IMG/VR virus record: IMGVR_UViG_3300046517_000351
Coordinates: 1 to 40,167 of that record
From: a virus
Length of the DNA stretch: 40,167 nucleotides
Reading direction: 5' to 3' (one strand)
Shown: in pieces, positions 1 through 8,984 of the stretch
Layout: every line of letters begins with the position of its first letter
Position numbering within the stretch: the stretch's first letter is position 1
Made by a program: the position numbers and the translations under genes
The notes under the pieces: model-generated
Seen by the model: the letters and a program-made list of their open reading frames with translations, nothing else
Databases searched by the model: none
Told to the model about the DNA's origin: nothing

Positions 1-127
1 GGAAAGTCACGCTAGATGCCGTCGTGACCGCCGACAGTTCGTTCGACAGTGCCGCCTCGATAGCGACGAAATCCGACCGCCCGTGGACGTGGTCCCGGTG
101 CGCCGCCGTGCCCGCAGACCCGGTCGC
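1..127. repeat. left copy of 127-bp terminal direct repeat (circular overlap)
   Basis: These bases are identical to the last 127 bases of the window. The repeat lies inside a coding frame that stays open when the two ends are joined. A length of exactly 127 is what a de Bruijn assembler with k=127 leaves on a circular contig, so it is most likely an assembly overlap and not a phage terminal repeat. Confidence 0.95.
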
Positions 128-1987
128 CGCCGCATCGCCTGAACTCGAAGTCGTCGGGACCGTGCCGTCGAAGATCGCAATCGTCGCGTCCGTCTTCACA
201 TAGGTCGCCGCCGAACCAGCGGAGTTGGACGTGCTGAACGTCAGTCCCGGTGTGCCGCCGACAGGCACGGTTGGACTCGCCGCCATCCCGTGCCGGTGGT
301 CGGTCATTGCCGCGGCTGGTCCGGTCCCGGTCGCCGCCGCGTCCCCGAATGCGATCGTCGTCGGTGTACCCGCGCCCGTGGCGTGGACGTGGTCCGACTT
401 GGACGGTGTCGTCGCAGAGCCGCCCGACGATGCGCCCACCGCCGCCGCCGACGAACCGAACGCGGGCATCCCGTGTTTGTGATCGCGCCGTGCGGCCTTG
501 CCCGCCGAACCCGCCGCCGCCGAGTCGCCCATCGCCTGGGTTACGGGAGCCGTGGCGTCGAACACTGCGATCGTGGCATCCGTGGCGACTAATGTCGTGG
601 CCGCGCCCGCCGAGTTCGTGGTCGAGAACGTCAGCGCCGGGGTGCCTGTCGTCCCGCCGCCGCCGCCCGTACCAGCCGCCCCGGGACCGAACAGCCGCAC
701 GTCTTGGACGACGCCCGCCGGACCGCCGGACAGGAACTGCCCGAACATGCCCGTCGCCGCTGTCGGGTCGCCCACTGCGAGCCCGTCTGTCCCGGAGGCG
801 AACGCGAAATCGCCGCGCCCGACGTGGGCATCGGTCAAGACCTGCGTCACACCCGCCGTCAGGACCGCCGTGTCGTACTGATCCGGGCAGTCCTGCTCGA
901 TGAGATTGCCCAATCCGTCGAAATAGCCCACCACGACGCCGAGCACGTCCGCCTCGTTGAGCGTCGTCGTCGGCTCGACCATGTTCGCGAACCCAAGCGA
1001 GCGGACCAACGTGTTGATCGGGATCGTTGACCCGGTGGAGTTGTAGCCGTGGAAGAGCACCCCCAAGCCCCACCCGTACTGATTGCCCGTTCCGCCATTG
1101 CGCGGGCGGAGGGTGTTCTTAACCTCTTTGACGAGATCGAGGATCGTCCACGTCGAAAGTTGCAGGAACGATGGCGGGGTGCCTCCGCCGACAGTCGAGG
1201 GCGGATTGGCCTCCGTAATCGATGCCCCGGACGTGTGCCCGACGATCAGCGTGTCATCGAGGGTCAGACCCGTCCCGCCGGAGCCCGACGTGCCCACCGT
1301 GACGATCTGCCGGTACTCCCGGTTGGCCCCGGTGTCAATGAGAATCCAGTCGTCTACGTGCCACGTCCCGCCCGTGTACTTGATGACCGACGCGCCGATC
1401 GACGAGTTGGCCGCGAGCGTGTTAGTCTGTGGCGGGTTCGCGGGCGGGACGGGACCGCCGCCCCGGTGTCCGCCGTACTGTGTCCGATAGGTCCCGTAGT
1501 CGCTGCTGTGGATTTGACGCCCGTAATATCCGGCGAGTTCGGAATATCCGGCGAACGCCCGGGGAAACTGATCCGCCGCGCATTCGTCCGGGCGGTTGAC
1601 GTACGCCCCGGAATCCCAATTGCTCGCCGACGCGGACGCATGCATGATGCCGCCGAGCGTATTGCGGGACGTCCGCGACAAAGCGTCCGCATCGCCCATG
1701 TGCCCGCCGCATTCGTGCAACAGCGTGTACTTCAACTGCCGCTTGTTTAGCGACGAGTTCAGGTAGACGTCCCGGGAGTGTGGCGTCGTGAAGCCCCACG
1801 CTGCTTTGCCGCCCGGGATCGTGTAGTGGTTCGCGATCATCTGCGACGGCGAAAAGATGTGCACGGTGACCGTATCGGTCAGGACCGTGTCGATGTCCAC
1901 GGACATGTCGTTGAGCGCTTCGGTCAGGATGGCAATCTGGCCGGTGGACGCCCCCAAGACGTCAACGTACGTGGAGATGAGCGTCAT
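1..1987 (-). CDS. tail fibre/tail-tip protein with N-terminal zincin-like domain (5' part; gene continues at 40040-39757)
   Basis: The ATG overlaps the stop of the upstream tail gene (ATGA). The frame runs off the window at base 1 and resumes in frame at 40040, ending at 39757; the whole protein is 756 aa. Residues about 50-155 look like a metallopeptidase: HECGGH (91-96, matching the HExxGH pattern of dipeptidyl peptidase III), a possible Met-turn GIMH (113-116), and PDECAADQF (133-141), where Glu135 could be the third zinc ligand. From about 445 the protein is low-complexity Gly/Ala/Thr/Ser with two copies of a 60-65 residue module (LTFST-NSAG...TDATIA-FD). It has four D-H-x-H motifs (502, 532, 563, 632), the kind that binds iron in phage fibres and needle tips. 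It is inferred to act at the tail tip in host contact or envelope penetration. Peptidase activity is unproven. Confidence 0.75.
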   Translation of the reverse strand, partial: MTLISTYVDVLGASTGQIAILTEALNDMSVDIDTVLTDTVTVHIFSPSQMIANHYTIPGGKAAWGFTTPHSRDVYLNSSLNKRQLKYTLLHECGGHMGDADALSRTSRNTLGGIMHASASASNWDSGAYVNRPDECAADQFPRAFAGYSELAGYYGRQIHSSDYGTYRTQYGGHRGGGPVPPANPPQTNTLAANSSIGASVIKYTGGTWHVDDWILIDTGANREYRQIVTVGTSGSGGTGLTLDDTLIVGHTSGASITEANPPSTVGGGTPPSFLQLSTWTILDLVKEVKNTLRPRNGGTGNQYGWGLGVLFHGYNSTGSTIPINTLVRSLGFANMVEPTTTLNEADVLGVVVGYFDGLGNLIEQDCPDQYDTAVLTAGVTQVLTDAHVGRGDFAFASGTDGLAVGDPTAATGMFGQFLSGGPAGVVQDVRLFGPGAAGTGGGGGTTGTPALTFSTTNSAGAATTLVATDATIAVFDATAPVTQAMGDSAAAGSAGKAARRDHKHGMPAFGSSAAAVGASSGGSATTPSKSDHVHATGAGTPTTIAFGDAAATGTGPAAAMTDHRHGMAASPTVPVGGTPGLTFSTSNSAGSAATYVKTDATIAIFDGTVPTTSSSGDAAATGSAGTAAHRDHVHGRSDFVAIEAALSNELSAVTTASSVTF

Positions 1988-3936
1988 GCGTTTCGGTAGT
2001 AGCGGAAAGCGACTGTCGAGTCAGCCCCGGGTGCGATGTTGATGGTCACTGTCTGCGACCCGCCGTCCCACTCGTAGTCGGTCGCGTTGAGCACGATGCC
2101 GTCGAGTTTACATTCCGGGACGCCGACGCCGTTCCAGTCGCCGAGCGTGAAGGTCTGGTTGAACCCGTCGCACAATCCGTCTGTCGGCGGAACCCATTGC
2201 GTCTTCCCGGCGAGCGCCTGATTGCTGACCGGGACGCACGTGATCGACGTGTCCGAGTTCGACGAGTAGCGCCGGGTCTGGCCCTCTCCGCCGATGAGCG
2301 GCCCCCGGGTGTTGTCCACGAGTTCAGACCCGCAGAATGACCCGCCGCACTGCCAGTCCGGAGCGATGACAAGGGCGTACGTGTCCGCCGTGAACATGCT
2401 TCGGGGGATAAACACCTGCCACGCCCGGAACGGGTTGATCATCCCGAGCACGGTGTAGTCGTCGATGTCGAGCGGATCGGGCTGTCCGAGCCCCACCTTG
2501 AATGGGTGGTCGTCCGCCGAGCGACAAGCATGCCCGGCCCCGAACGACCCGTCCACTGGGTTCGCGCCCGTCGTGCTCTGGAACAGCACCCCGATGACGT
2601 CGGAGCCGATGCCCGACAGATCAACCTCGTACCACACGGCCTGATCGTGTCGCCCCGTCCAGTAGAAAATGCCCAACCCGGAGCATGGCCAGTCCGGGTC
2701 CGCCTGGGTTACCCAATTCTGGTTGTACGAGCCGACGAGTTTCGTCGTCGGGTTTGAGTAGGCGAACGAATCCGTGCCCGTCCACGGGACGACGATGTGC
2801 TCAGCGGAGCGCGCCGCGATCGAGATGGGCGAGCCGTTGGTCGTGCCGACGTCCCCCGACGTGTTCTGCTTCTTGCTCCGCCGCCGATGGCGCAGTTCCC
2901 ATGGCGACCGCATCGGCAGCGACATGTCTAGCGTCAGCGTCCAGACGCCCGGGGCGACGGTCTGCCACGACACCTGCGAGATGCGCGTCCACGTCGGGGA
3001 GGCGAGTTTGAAGACTTCGCTCTGGACCTGTATGCGCATGCCCGCTTCGATGATCGTCGGGTCGGTGATGTAGGCGAGGTCGCAATGGTACGTCACCCGG
3101 TCTTCCGCCCGGGTCGCGAGCACCGCGTCTCCGTACGCCGTCAGGTCGCCTGTATCGTCGCTGTCCGGGTAGTTCACCGTGTCTTGGTGCACGAGGTCGT
3201 CGGCGTCGTGCCGGGTGATCGACGTGGTGTCTTGGATGATGACCGAGTTGCCCGCAGACCCGATGACTTTCAGATCGTTCGCGAGGTTGTACGGGTCAGA
3301 CTGCCGGGTCGGATTGGATGGCGCGAACGACGTGCTGCCGTCCGGGGAGGAATCGGTGATCGAGATCGAAGCGTTGAACCCGACGTCCTCGTCGAGCCCG
3401 TGATAGTGCAGGTTCCGGCCCTTGTCCACGAACCACGTCTTAGCGGTTTGGTCCATGGCGTCCGCGAACACTTCGTCGAGGGTCGTGTCCTGATAAATCT
3501 TGGCAACCATGCCGATCGTGATCCCGGTCGAGACGTACGACGACGTGTCCACCGCCGGGCAGAACTCGGCCATCGCCGCGAGCACCCGGTCCGTGTCCAA
3601 CTCGTCCGGGCGGTCCCAATACTCGATGCGGATGTGCGACAGGAGCAGGTTGTTGTCCTGCCACGAGTAGTTGTTGCCGCGCTTGATCGCGTCGTCTGTC
3701 GGGCGGGTCTGCCCCTGCGCTCCCAAGAACCCGTCGTGCAATACCGTGCCGTCCGTCGTCAGGGTGATGCGCCGCCCGGAGTAGGTGTCCAGATTGTCGT
3801 CGTCCCGGATGAACACGGAGCCCGTGCCCACCTGTCCGTCGAACGCCATGGCGACCGGGCGGAGTTGATTGCGGTCGTACGACGGGAGGTCGATCGGGTC
3901 GAGGTCTACCCCCGCGACGGTGAGAACGTCGCTCAT
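1984..3936 (-). CDS. minor tail / baseplate-hub-like protein
   Basis: This 650-aa protein lies directly downstream of the tape measure gene (ATGA overlap at 3933-3936), where siphoviruses encode distal-tail and hub proteins. The first 350 residues are beta-rich and resemble tail-hub proteins. They include an SVFIRDDDN-like loop, a stretch around YWDRPDELDTDRVLAAM, and a TWFVDKGRNLHYH segment of the type seen in gp27/gpD-like hubs. Residues about 365-380 are a basic, charged linker. The C-terminal 60 residues (FTLGDWN...LDGIVLNATDYEWDGG) match the small beta-sandwich that closes many phage fibre proteins. It probably forms the tail tip together with the next gene. The hub assignment comes from context and general resemblance. 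Confidence 0.75.
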   Translation of the reverse strand: MSDVLTVAGVDLDPIDLPSYDRNQLRPVAMAFDGQVGTGSVFIRDDDNLDTYSGRRITLTTDGTVLHDGFLGAQGQTRPTDDAIKRGNNYSWQDNNLLLSHIRIEYWDRPDELDTDRVLAAMAEFCPAVDTSSYVSTGITIGMVAKIYQDTTLDEVFADAMDQTAKTWFVDKGRNLHYHGLDEDVGFNASISITDSSPDGSTSFAPSNPTRQSDPYNLANDLKVIGSAGNSVIIQDTTSITRHDADDLVHQDTVNYPDSDDTGDLTAYGDAVLATRAEDRVTYHCDLAYITDPTIIEAGMRIQVQSEVFKLASPTWTRISQVSWQTVAPGVWTLTLDMSLPMRSPWELRHRRRSKKQNTSGDVGTTNGSPISIAARSAEHIVVPWTGTDSFAYSNPTTKLVGSYNQNWVTQADPDWPCSGLGIFYWTGRHDQAVWYEVDLSGIGSDVIGVLFQSTTGANPVDGSFGAGHACRSADDHPFKVGLGQPDPLDIDDYTVLGMINPFRAWQVFIPRSMFTADTYALVIAPDWQCGGSFCGSELVDNTRGPLIGGEGQTRRYSSNSDTSITCVPVSNQALAGKTQWVPPTDGLCDGFNQTFTLGDWNGVGVPECKLDGIVLNATDYEWDGGSQTVTINIAPGADSTVAFRYYRNA

Positions 3937-6900
3937 CCGCCGGTCCCCGGGTACGGCCCCTCTGGGCTCGTGTACACGCTGTATCGGGCGGTCTGTTCTT
4001 GGGTCAACGCCTGAGCGACCTGCTGCCCGTTGATGTTGATGTACACGGGCGACGGCTGGATCGTGATGTACACCGGCATCGCCTTAGACAACAGACCCTT
4101 CAAGCGGTCGCCCGGCTGTGCGGGCGGGGGTGCAGCGGGAGGTCCAGACGGCGACCCGGGCTGCGCGGGCGGGGCGACCGGTTGGCCATTGTTCCCGGTC
4201 GTCGTGGACGCCCCGCCGCCGAACTTCCGGAACCCGACGAACCTGATCTTGCCGTCCGGCCCGACTTGGTACACGGGCTCGTCCTTGGGCGGTCCGGAGG
4301 AATCGAGCGTGGACTGGATGCGGTTGAAGGCGTCCATGATGTCCTGCGACGTCAGGTTCGTCCCGCGCGCCATCGCTTGCGCCGCTTCCATCGTCATTTG
4401 GTAGCCCTTGGGCAGTTTGGCCACGATCTTGTCGGCCTCTGTCGCGTGGGCTTGCATCGTCTGCCACGCCTTGGTAATCGCCGCCGCGCCCTTGCCCGTG
4501 ATGCCCTCTAGGTTCTTCAACGCTGCCGCCGTCATCTTGAACCCGTCCGGCAGACCTGCGAGGATGGCCTTGAACCCGGACAGGATGCCCGACGCCGCCT
4601 TGTTCACCCCGGCGTTGAGTTGGCTGAACGCTTGCATGATCTGGTCCGCCGAGACTTTGGTCCCGTGCGCCAGAGCCTGTGCCGCTTCCGCCGTCATGTT
4701 GAAGTCTTTGGGCAACTGCTTGACGATGTTCGACGCCTCGGACATGTGCTCTTTTAGCGTCGTCCAAGCCTTGCCGATGCGATCCGCCGAAACGCCCGCG
4801 AGTTTGGCCATCTGCTCCATCGCGGACTTACTCATGTTGAACTTCTCAGGCAGCGACGACAGGAGCGCGTCGATCCGCTGCTGGACGGTCATCCCGCCCC
4901 CGCCACTCGAACCCGCCCCGCCGGGAGCGGACGGGATTTTGAACCTCTTCGGGTTGACGGGCGTGAACTGCGACGACGACGTCGAACCGACGTCCGCCCC
5001 GGTGTACCCCGGCGTGTTGTGCAGGATTTTGTTGATCTGCTTGGTTGTCAGGGTATCCTTCGTGTCCCGGTTCGCCGCCGGAGCGGAGCCCGGCCCGGGG
5101 GCGGTCCCCGCCGGGTGGTTGATTGTGTCCCCGACACCGTTCCACGTCGGGTCGCCCGGGACCTGCGACTGGATCATCACCCGAATCTTTAGGTTCGCGA
5201 GGTCCTGCCCGATAGTGTTCGCAGCGTCAGTCCAGCCGCGCGAGATGGCGAGCGCCTGAGCCGCCGACAGGTCCGCGATCGCTTGCTGCGTCTGGTTCGC
5301 GTCGAGATGCCCGCCAGACAGGATCGCTGAACTCAGGTTGACCAGCGCGTCCGAACTCTGCTTGGCCCCAAACGTGTTGGTAACCAACGACTCCCAAATG
5401 CCCTGATTACCGAGCACCTGATTGAGGTTCGCGAGGTTGCCCAACGCCTGGGTCGCGGTCTGCTGCGCCGCCCCGTCCGCTTGCGCTTGGAGGCTCGTCT
5501 GTGCTTGGTCCCGGGTGTTCATGAAGTCGAACCCGGTCTTGACTGCCTCGCCCACCGCGACGATCGCGCCCCAAATCGGCCCGCCCATCATCACTGCCCC
5601 GGCGATGGTTGCCAGCGGCCCGGCGAACGACTGGACGTCGCCCATCTTCCCGCCGCCGAACATGCCCATCTGAGTTGCGAGCCCCCCGGCGATTAGCCCG
5701 CCGCCGAGCAGTTTCGTCAGCATACCGCCGCCGCCGAGCATGCCGAGCGGTCCGCCCCCGCCGACGCCGCCCTCTTGGACCGTGAACATCGGGTTCGCCG
5801 GGGAGCCACGCCCGAGCAGTCCGCCCATGAGCGATGCGCCCACTTGCCGCGCCATGCCTTGGAACACGTCCCCGGCCACCGACTCGATCGACACACCGAA
5901 CAGGAACTTTACCGTCTTGTCGGCGACGAACCCCTTGACGAGCAGGTCACGGAGCCCCGCTGGAAGGCTGTTCCAGAAACCCATGATCGTGCTAGCGAGC
6001 CCTTGGATCGTAGGCAGCACTTCGTCTTTGAAGAACCCGACGGCGTTCTCGCCGAACGTCATAAGGTTGGCGACCCACTCGTGGATCATCGCCCGGTTCT
6101 GCGGGCTAGCGAACCACTGCGTCAGCCCCTGCGTGACCTTGGTCAACTCCGGGAGCAACTGCGCGCCGACGGTCACCTTCAACGCTTCGAGCGTGGTGTT
6201 GAAGTCGCGCTGCGCCGCCGCGTTCTGTTGGGCGATGGCCACGAGGTCCTGCTGGCCCAAGCCTAGCCGCTGCGCCTCGTCCGCCGCGTCCCCCATGCCC
6301 TTCGATCCGGCTTGCAGCATGGGCAGGAGCGTCTGCCACTGCCGCCCGAGCAGCGCGGTCATCGCCGCGTCCTTCTGGATGGCCGGGATCGACCCGTCGT
6401 TCATGTAGTCGCCGAGCCGCTGCAACATCGATTGCTGGTCGAGCAGATGCCCGGTGCTGTCCGTGATCGACAACCCGTACTGGTCTTGGAACTTCTTGGC
6501 GTCCTGCATCGTCTTGCCGTGCGCCATCATGTTCTTTGCCAGCATGCCCAACACCTTGACCGCCGAGCCCGTATCGACGTTGAAGTGCTGCATCGTCGCG
6601 AGTAACAACTGCGACTGCTGATTTGTCTGCCCTGTTACAGTGGCGATCTGGCCCGCCGTGATGCCGAACTGTTCCGCCGCGTCGATGCTGTCCTTGAACC
6701 CACGAAACACGGCATACGCGCCGCCCGCCAGACCCGCCAGACCCGCGACCCCGGCGACCTGCCCGATCTGCGACCGTAGATGGGTGAGCGCGTTGCCAAA
6801 CCCGGACGTCACCTTGGACGCGCTGAACATGCCCGAACTCGCCCGGGCGGTCTGGTTGTTCAGTCCGGTGAGTTCGCCCTTGACCCGGGCGATGGTAGCG

Positions 6901-6947
6901 GAGGCTTCATCCTTCGCTTGGAGGACGATTGCGACGTCTTCGTTCAA
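3933..6947 (-). CDS. tail tape measure protein
   Basis: At 1004 aa this is the longest gene in the window. It lies between the tail chaperones and the tail-tip genes, as expected for the protein that sets tail length and is ejected with DNA. The N-terminus (VAIVLQAKDEASATIARVKG) is the typical phage minor-tail/TMP start, followed by a helical region and Ala/Gly-rich hydrophobic stretches around 65-85 and 400-460. Residues about 690-890 hold four tandem 44-50 residue repeats built on LP..F.MT..A...A......I..A. The end is Pro-rich and then has a beta segment. The start is TTG, overlapping the stop of the upstream gene (TTGA). Recognition of the class is secure; the start rests on the overlap pattern. 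Confidence 0.9.
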   Translation of the reverse strand: MNEDVAIVLQAKDEASATIARVKGELTGLNNQTARASSGMFSASKVTSGFGNALTHLRSQIGQVAGVAGLAGLAGGAYAVFRGFKDSIDAAEQFGITAGQIATVTGQTNQQSQLLLATMQHFNVDTGSAVKVLGMLAKNMMAHGKTMQDAKKFQDQYGLSITDSTGHLLDQQSMLQRLGDYMNDGSIPAIQKDAAMTALLGRQWQTLLPMLQAGSKGMGDAADEAQRLGLGQQDLVAIAQQNAAAQRDFNTTLEALKVTVGAQLLPELTKVTQGLTQWFASPQNRAMIHEWVANLMTFGENAVGFFKDEVLPTIQGLASTIMGFWNSLPAGLRDLLVKGFVADKTVKFLFGVSIESVAGDVFQGMARQVGASLMGGLLGRGSPANPMFTVQEGGVGGGGPLGMLGGGGMLTKLLGGGLIAGGLATQMGMFGGGKMGDVQSFAGPLATIAGAVMMGGPIWGAIVAVGEAVKTGFDFMNTRDQAQTSLQAQADGAAQQTATQALGNLANLNQVLGNQGIWESLVTNTFGAKQSSDALVNLSSAILSGGHLDANQTQQAIADLSAAQALAISRGWTDAANTIGQDLANLKIRVMIQSQVPGDPTWNGVGDTINHPAGTAPGPGSAPAANRDTKDTLTTKQINKILHNTPGYTGADVGSTSSSQFTPVNPKRFKIPSAPGGAGSSGGGGMTVQQRIDALLSSLPEKFNMSKSAMEQMAKLAGVSADRIGKAWTTLKEHMSEASNIVKQLPKDFNMTAEAAQALAHGTKVSADQIMQAFSQLNAGVNKAASGILSGFKAILAGLPDGFKMTAAALKNLEGITGKGAAAITKAWQTMQAHATEADKIVAKLPKGYQMTMEAAQAMARGTNLTSQDIMDAFNRIQSTLDSSGPPKDEPVYQVGPDGKIRFVGFRKFGGGASTTTGNNGQPVAPPAQPGSPSGPPAAPPPAQPGDRLKGLLSKAMPVYITIQPSPVYININGQQVAQALTQEQTARYSVYTSPEGPYPGTGG
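4305..4875 (-). repeat. four tandem protein repeats inside the tape measure gene
   Basis: Four consecutive units of roughly 44-50 codons share the pattern [IL]-x3-LP-x2-[FY]-x-M-[ST] followed by Ala-rich helix and I-x2-A. DNA identity between units is only partial, so these are old, diverged repeats and not a recent tandem duplication. Confidence 0.75.
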
Positions 6948-7189
6948 TCGTCACCGCCGAACAGGTACTCGTCGATGGCATCGCGCATGTCCGCGACCTC
7001 TGCCCGGTCGAGCACGGCACGAGCCCGGTCGCCCGGGTTAAGCCCCTGCGGGATCGGGTGTGAAGATGCCTCGTCGAGCCGCTCCGCGATCCGGGCGACC
7101 CGCTGCGCGTCGAGTACCCACATGATCCGGACGACGTCTCCCGTGTCTGCGCTATCGAGTTGTTGGCGTGTCCACCCGGTGGACAGCAT
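6944..7189 (-). CDS. tail assembly chaperone, C-terminal frameshift part (T-like)
   Basis: This 81-codon frame between the upstream chaperone and the tape measure matches lambda T in position and size. It is in the -1 frame relative to the upstream gene. It can be reached without a stop by a slip at CGA_AAG (7210-7215), giving a fused product of about 224 aa. Its own ATG at 7189 has no clear ribosome site, so it is probably made mainly as the fusion extension. The protein is charged and helical and ends RDAIDEYLFGGDD. The stop overlaps the TTG of the tape measure gene (TTGA). In known phages the G and GT chaperones coat the tape measure and recruit tail tube subunits; that role is inferred here. 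Confidence 0.7.
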   Translation of the reverse strand: MLSTGWTRQQLDSADTGDVVRIMWVLDAQRVARIAERLDEASSHPIPQGLNPGDRARAVLDRAEVADMRDAIDEYLFGGDD

Positions 7190-7191
7190 GA

Positions 7192-7617
7192 TTACCGCGT
7201 CGCGGTCTTCTTTCGCGAGGTTTTGGACGCCGAGCCGTCCACGTGCCCATTGCCCAAGTGCTCGGCGGGAGGGTTTGGGGGTTGCATCGTCAGGATGACG
7301 TCACCCGCCCGGACGTCGGACAGGAGCGCCATTTTCTGAGTCGCCGACAACCGGTTTACGTTGTACTCCGAGACGGGCAGCGGGACGAGCGTTCCCTCCT
7401 TCTCGCCCCGGGTCACGAGATTCCACCCCGTGATGCCGTCGCCTACCAGCCGGAGCAGGAACTCGCCCTCGCCCACGGCAGTCGCCGCTAAGACCGACAT
7501 GCTCGCGTAGTCGTGCCGGTCCCGGACTTCGGCGGTGTCCCGCTCGTGCGGCTGTGTCGGGCAGTCACACTCGCCGAGATCGACGGGGTGACTGCCGATT
7601 ACATCGTCTCTGCTCAT
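7192..7617 (-). CDS. tail assembly chaperone (G-like)
   Basis: This 141-aa protein lies immediately downstream of the major tail protein (ATGA overlap at 7614-7617) and upstream of the tape measure, the standard position of the first tail chaperone. The N-terminus has two cysteines (ECDCP) in a charged segment. The middle (VGEGEFLLRLVGDGITGW) is beta-like and the C-terminus is basic (SKTSRKKTATR). The last codons contain CGA AAG in frame, and the following gene is in -1, as in other chaperone pairs. The earlier in-frame stretch above the ATG is shadow of the tail-tube gene. The call rests on position, size and the frameshift arrangement, since chaperone sequences are poorly conserved. Confidence 0.72.
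   Translation of the reverse strand: MSRDDVIGSHPVDLGECDCPTQPHERDTAEVRDRHDYASMSVLAATAVGEGEFLLRLVGDGITGWNLVTRGEKEGTLVPLPVSEYNVNRLSATQKMALLSDVRAGDVILTMQPPNPPAEHLGNGHVDGSASKTSRKKTATR
7210..7215 (-). other. candidate -1 ribosomal frameshift site CGA_AAG
   Basis: In the zero frame of the upstream chaperone the codons are CGA AAG AAG. CGA_AAG is a known -1 slip hexamer (used for example by IS1222). After the slip the reading continues GAA GAC CGC ... through the downstream frame with no stop. The site is 6 codons before the upstream stop. Confidence 0.6.
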
Positions 7618-8981
7618 GCGGCATCCGGTAGATCGGAGATTTTGTTGACGACGACAATCTCCGCGATGGAACTCAGGTCGTCGTCCTTGACGTACTGCCC
7701 GGTCATCGCGTAGCGGGTCGCCCCGTCCGACTCCTGAACCGGAACGCTCGTCACTTCGACTGTGCCGTCCATCGTGATCGACTTCTCCGCCGCCGTCGTG
7801 CCCGGGGTTGCCGTGGTCACTGCCGACGCCGGAGCGGTGCCGCCCGTGAAGGAGTCTGTCGTGGTCATCTCTGCCACGTCCTGATAGCCCAACGAGTTGA
7901 CGAACGTCACGATCCACGGCCCGCCATTCGGCCCGGTGACGACGACGTTGCCGTAACCGATGGACAGGAGCGACTGCAATGCCGCCTGAACTGCGCCCGC
8001 CGACGCGCCCGGAACGATCGGCCCCGTCGTGTCCGCACCGAACGTCGCGGTGAATGAACCGCCCGATGGCGAACCCGTGATCGTGATGTGCTGGACCTCG
8101 TTCGTGCCGCCCACCGGGGAGCCCGATACCATCCAGCGCATGCGCCGGTCCGGGACCACCGGGTTGACCGCGTCCTGCTCGAAGACGTCCCACACCTGCT
8201 CTTTGGTCGCCTCGATTGACTCGACGAGCGCCGTGTAGGTGATCGACACCTTGCCGCGTCCGTGGCCGTCTGGCCTGTCGTCCGTGCCGCCCTGCTTGCG
8301 GAGCAGAACGCCTGTCTCGATCGTGATGTCGAGCGACACGAGCGAATGGACCAACTGTGGCAGGTCGTCGAACGCCGTGGATACCGGACCGTAGTACAGG
8401 CGCGTCAGATGCCCCATTGCAGTCTCGGGTGCGTCCTGCACCGTCGGGTCTGCGGTGAATGCGCCGATGGACGCCTTGTCGTAGCCGACGACTGTCGCCT
8501 CGATGGACCACGGGCTCGCGTTCCCGGGCTTCAATGCCGAGTACGACAAGCGGAGCCGGGTGCACAGCGCCCCGGGCACCTGATACACCGTCAGGTTATC
8601 GCCGACCTCGATCGACTTGGACACCAGCGTGTCGGCGTCGTTGTCAATCACGTAGTCCCACGTGTACAGCCCGTCGCCGTCTGGACCGGATGGCGAAACG
8701 CCGCCCGCGACTGCCCACTCCAACATCGAGATGACGTCTTCGTAGCGCATCTCGGAGCGGAGCGTCATGGACGACTCGCGGACGCCGAACGTGGACCGCC
8801 CGGGGTGCGCGTTGGCCAACTCGCCGTAATCCTCGTTCGGCGTGTTCGGTGCCCGGTTGAGGTCTGGCTCGCTTGCCGACTCCGCCGGATACAGGAAAAT
8901 CGCCGGGGTTGGTATGCCTTCCGTCGCTTCGGCCCCTAGTTGGACCTTGTGGAAGGCTCGCTCGCCAGTGTTCAACGGCAT
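7614..8981 (-). CDS. major tail (tube) protein with inserted Ig-like domain
   Basis: This 455-aa protein has a clear ribosome site (GAGGG) before the ATG and lies between the head-tail completion genes and the tail chaperones. The N-terminal 290 residues have the two-layer beta pattern of siphoviral tube proteins (KVQLGAEATEGIPTPAIFLYP, SSMTLRSEMRYEDV). Residues about 300-400 look like a separate inserted module (EVQHITITGSPSGGSFTATF ... AVQAALQSL ... GNVVVTGPNGGPW). Similar modules are found decorating many phage and bacterial surface proteins. The last 50 residues return to the core (ATRYAMTGQYVKDDD). The insert probably projects from the tail surface and may bind carbohydrates. Confidence 0.82.
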   Translation of the reverse strand: MPLNTGERAFHKVQLGAEATEGIPTPAIFLYPAESASEPDLNRAPNTPNEDYGELANAHPGRSTFGVRESSMTLRSEMRYEDVISMLEWAVAGGVSPSGPDGDGLYTWDYVIDNDADTLVSKSIEVGDNLTVYQVPGALCTRLRLSYSALKPGNASPWSIEATVVGYDKASIGAFTADPTVQDAPETAMGHLTRLYYGPVSTAFDDLPQLVHSLVSLDITIETGVLLRKQGGTDDRPDGHGRGKVSITYTALVESIEATKEQVWDVFEQDAVNPVVPDRRMRWMVSGSPVGGTNEVQHITITGSPSGGSFTATFGADTTGPIVPGASAGAVQAALQSLLSIGYGNVVVTGPNGGPWIVTFVNSLGYQDVAEMTTTDSFTGGTAPASAVTTATPGTTAAEKSITMDGTVEVTSVPVQESDGATRYAMTGQYVKDDDLSSIAEIVVVNKISDLPDAA

Positions 8982-8984
8982 TTG

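Noticed and set aside
12-1073. 353-codon open frame on the minus strand, Arg/Gly-rich
   Set aside because: It overlaps the tail-tip protein in another frame, which has the DHxH repeats and continues cleanly across the circular junction.
3085-4014. long plus-strand open frames here and at many other places
   Set aside because: They have no ribosome sites, are rich in Arg/Val/Pro as expected from GC-rich antisense frames, and lie opposite recognised minus-strand genes.
7192-8565. reading the first tail chaperone as a 457-aa protein
   Set aside because: The upstream extension lies entirely inside the tail tube gene; the ATG at 7617 overlaps that gene's stop.
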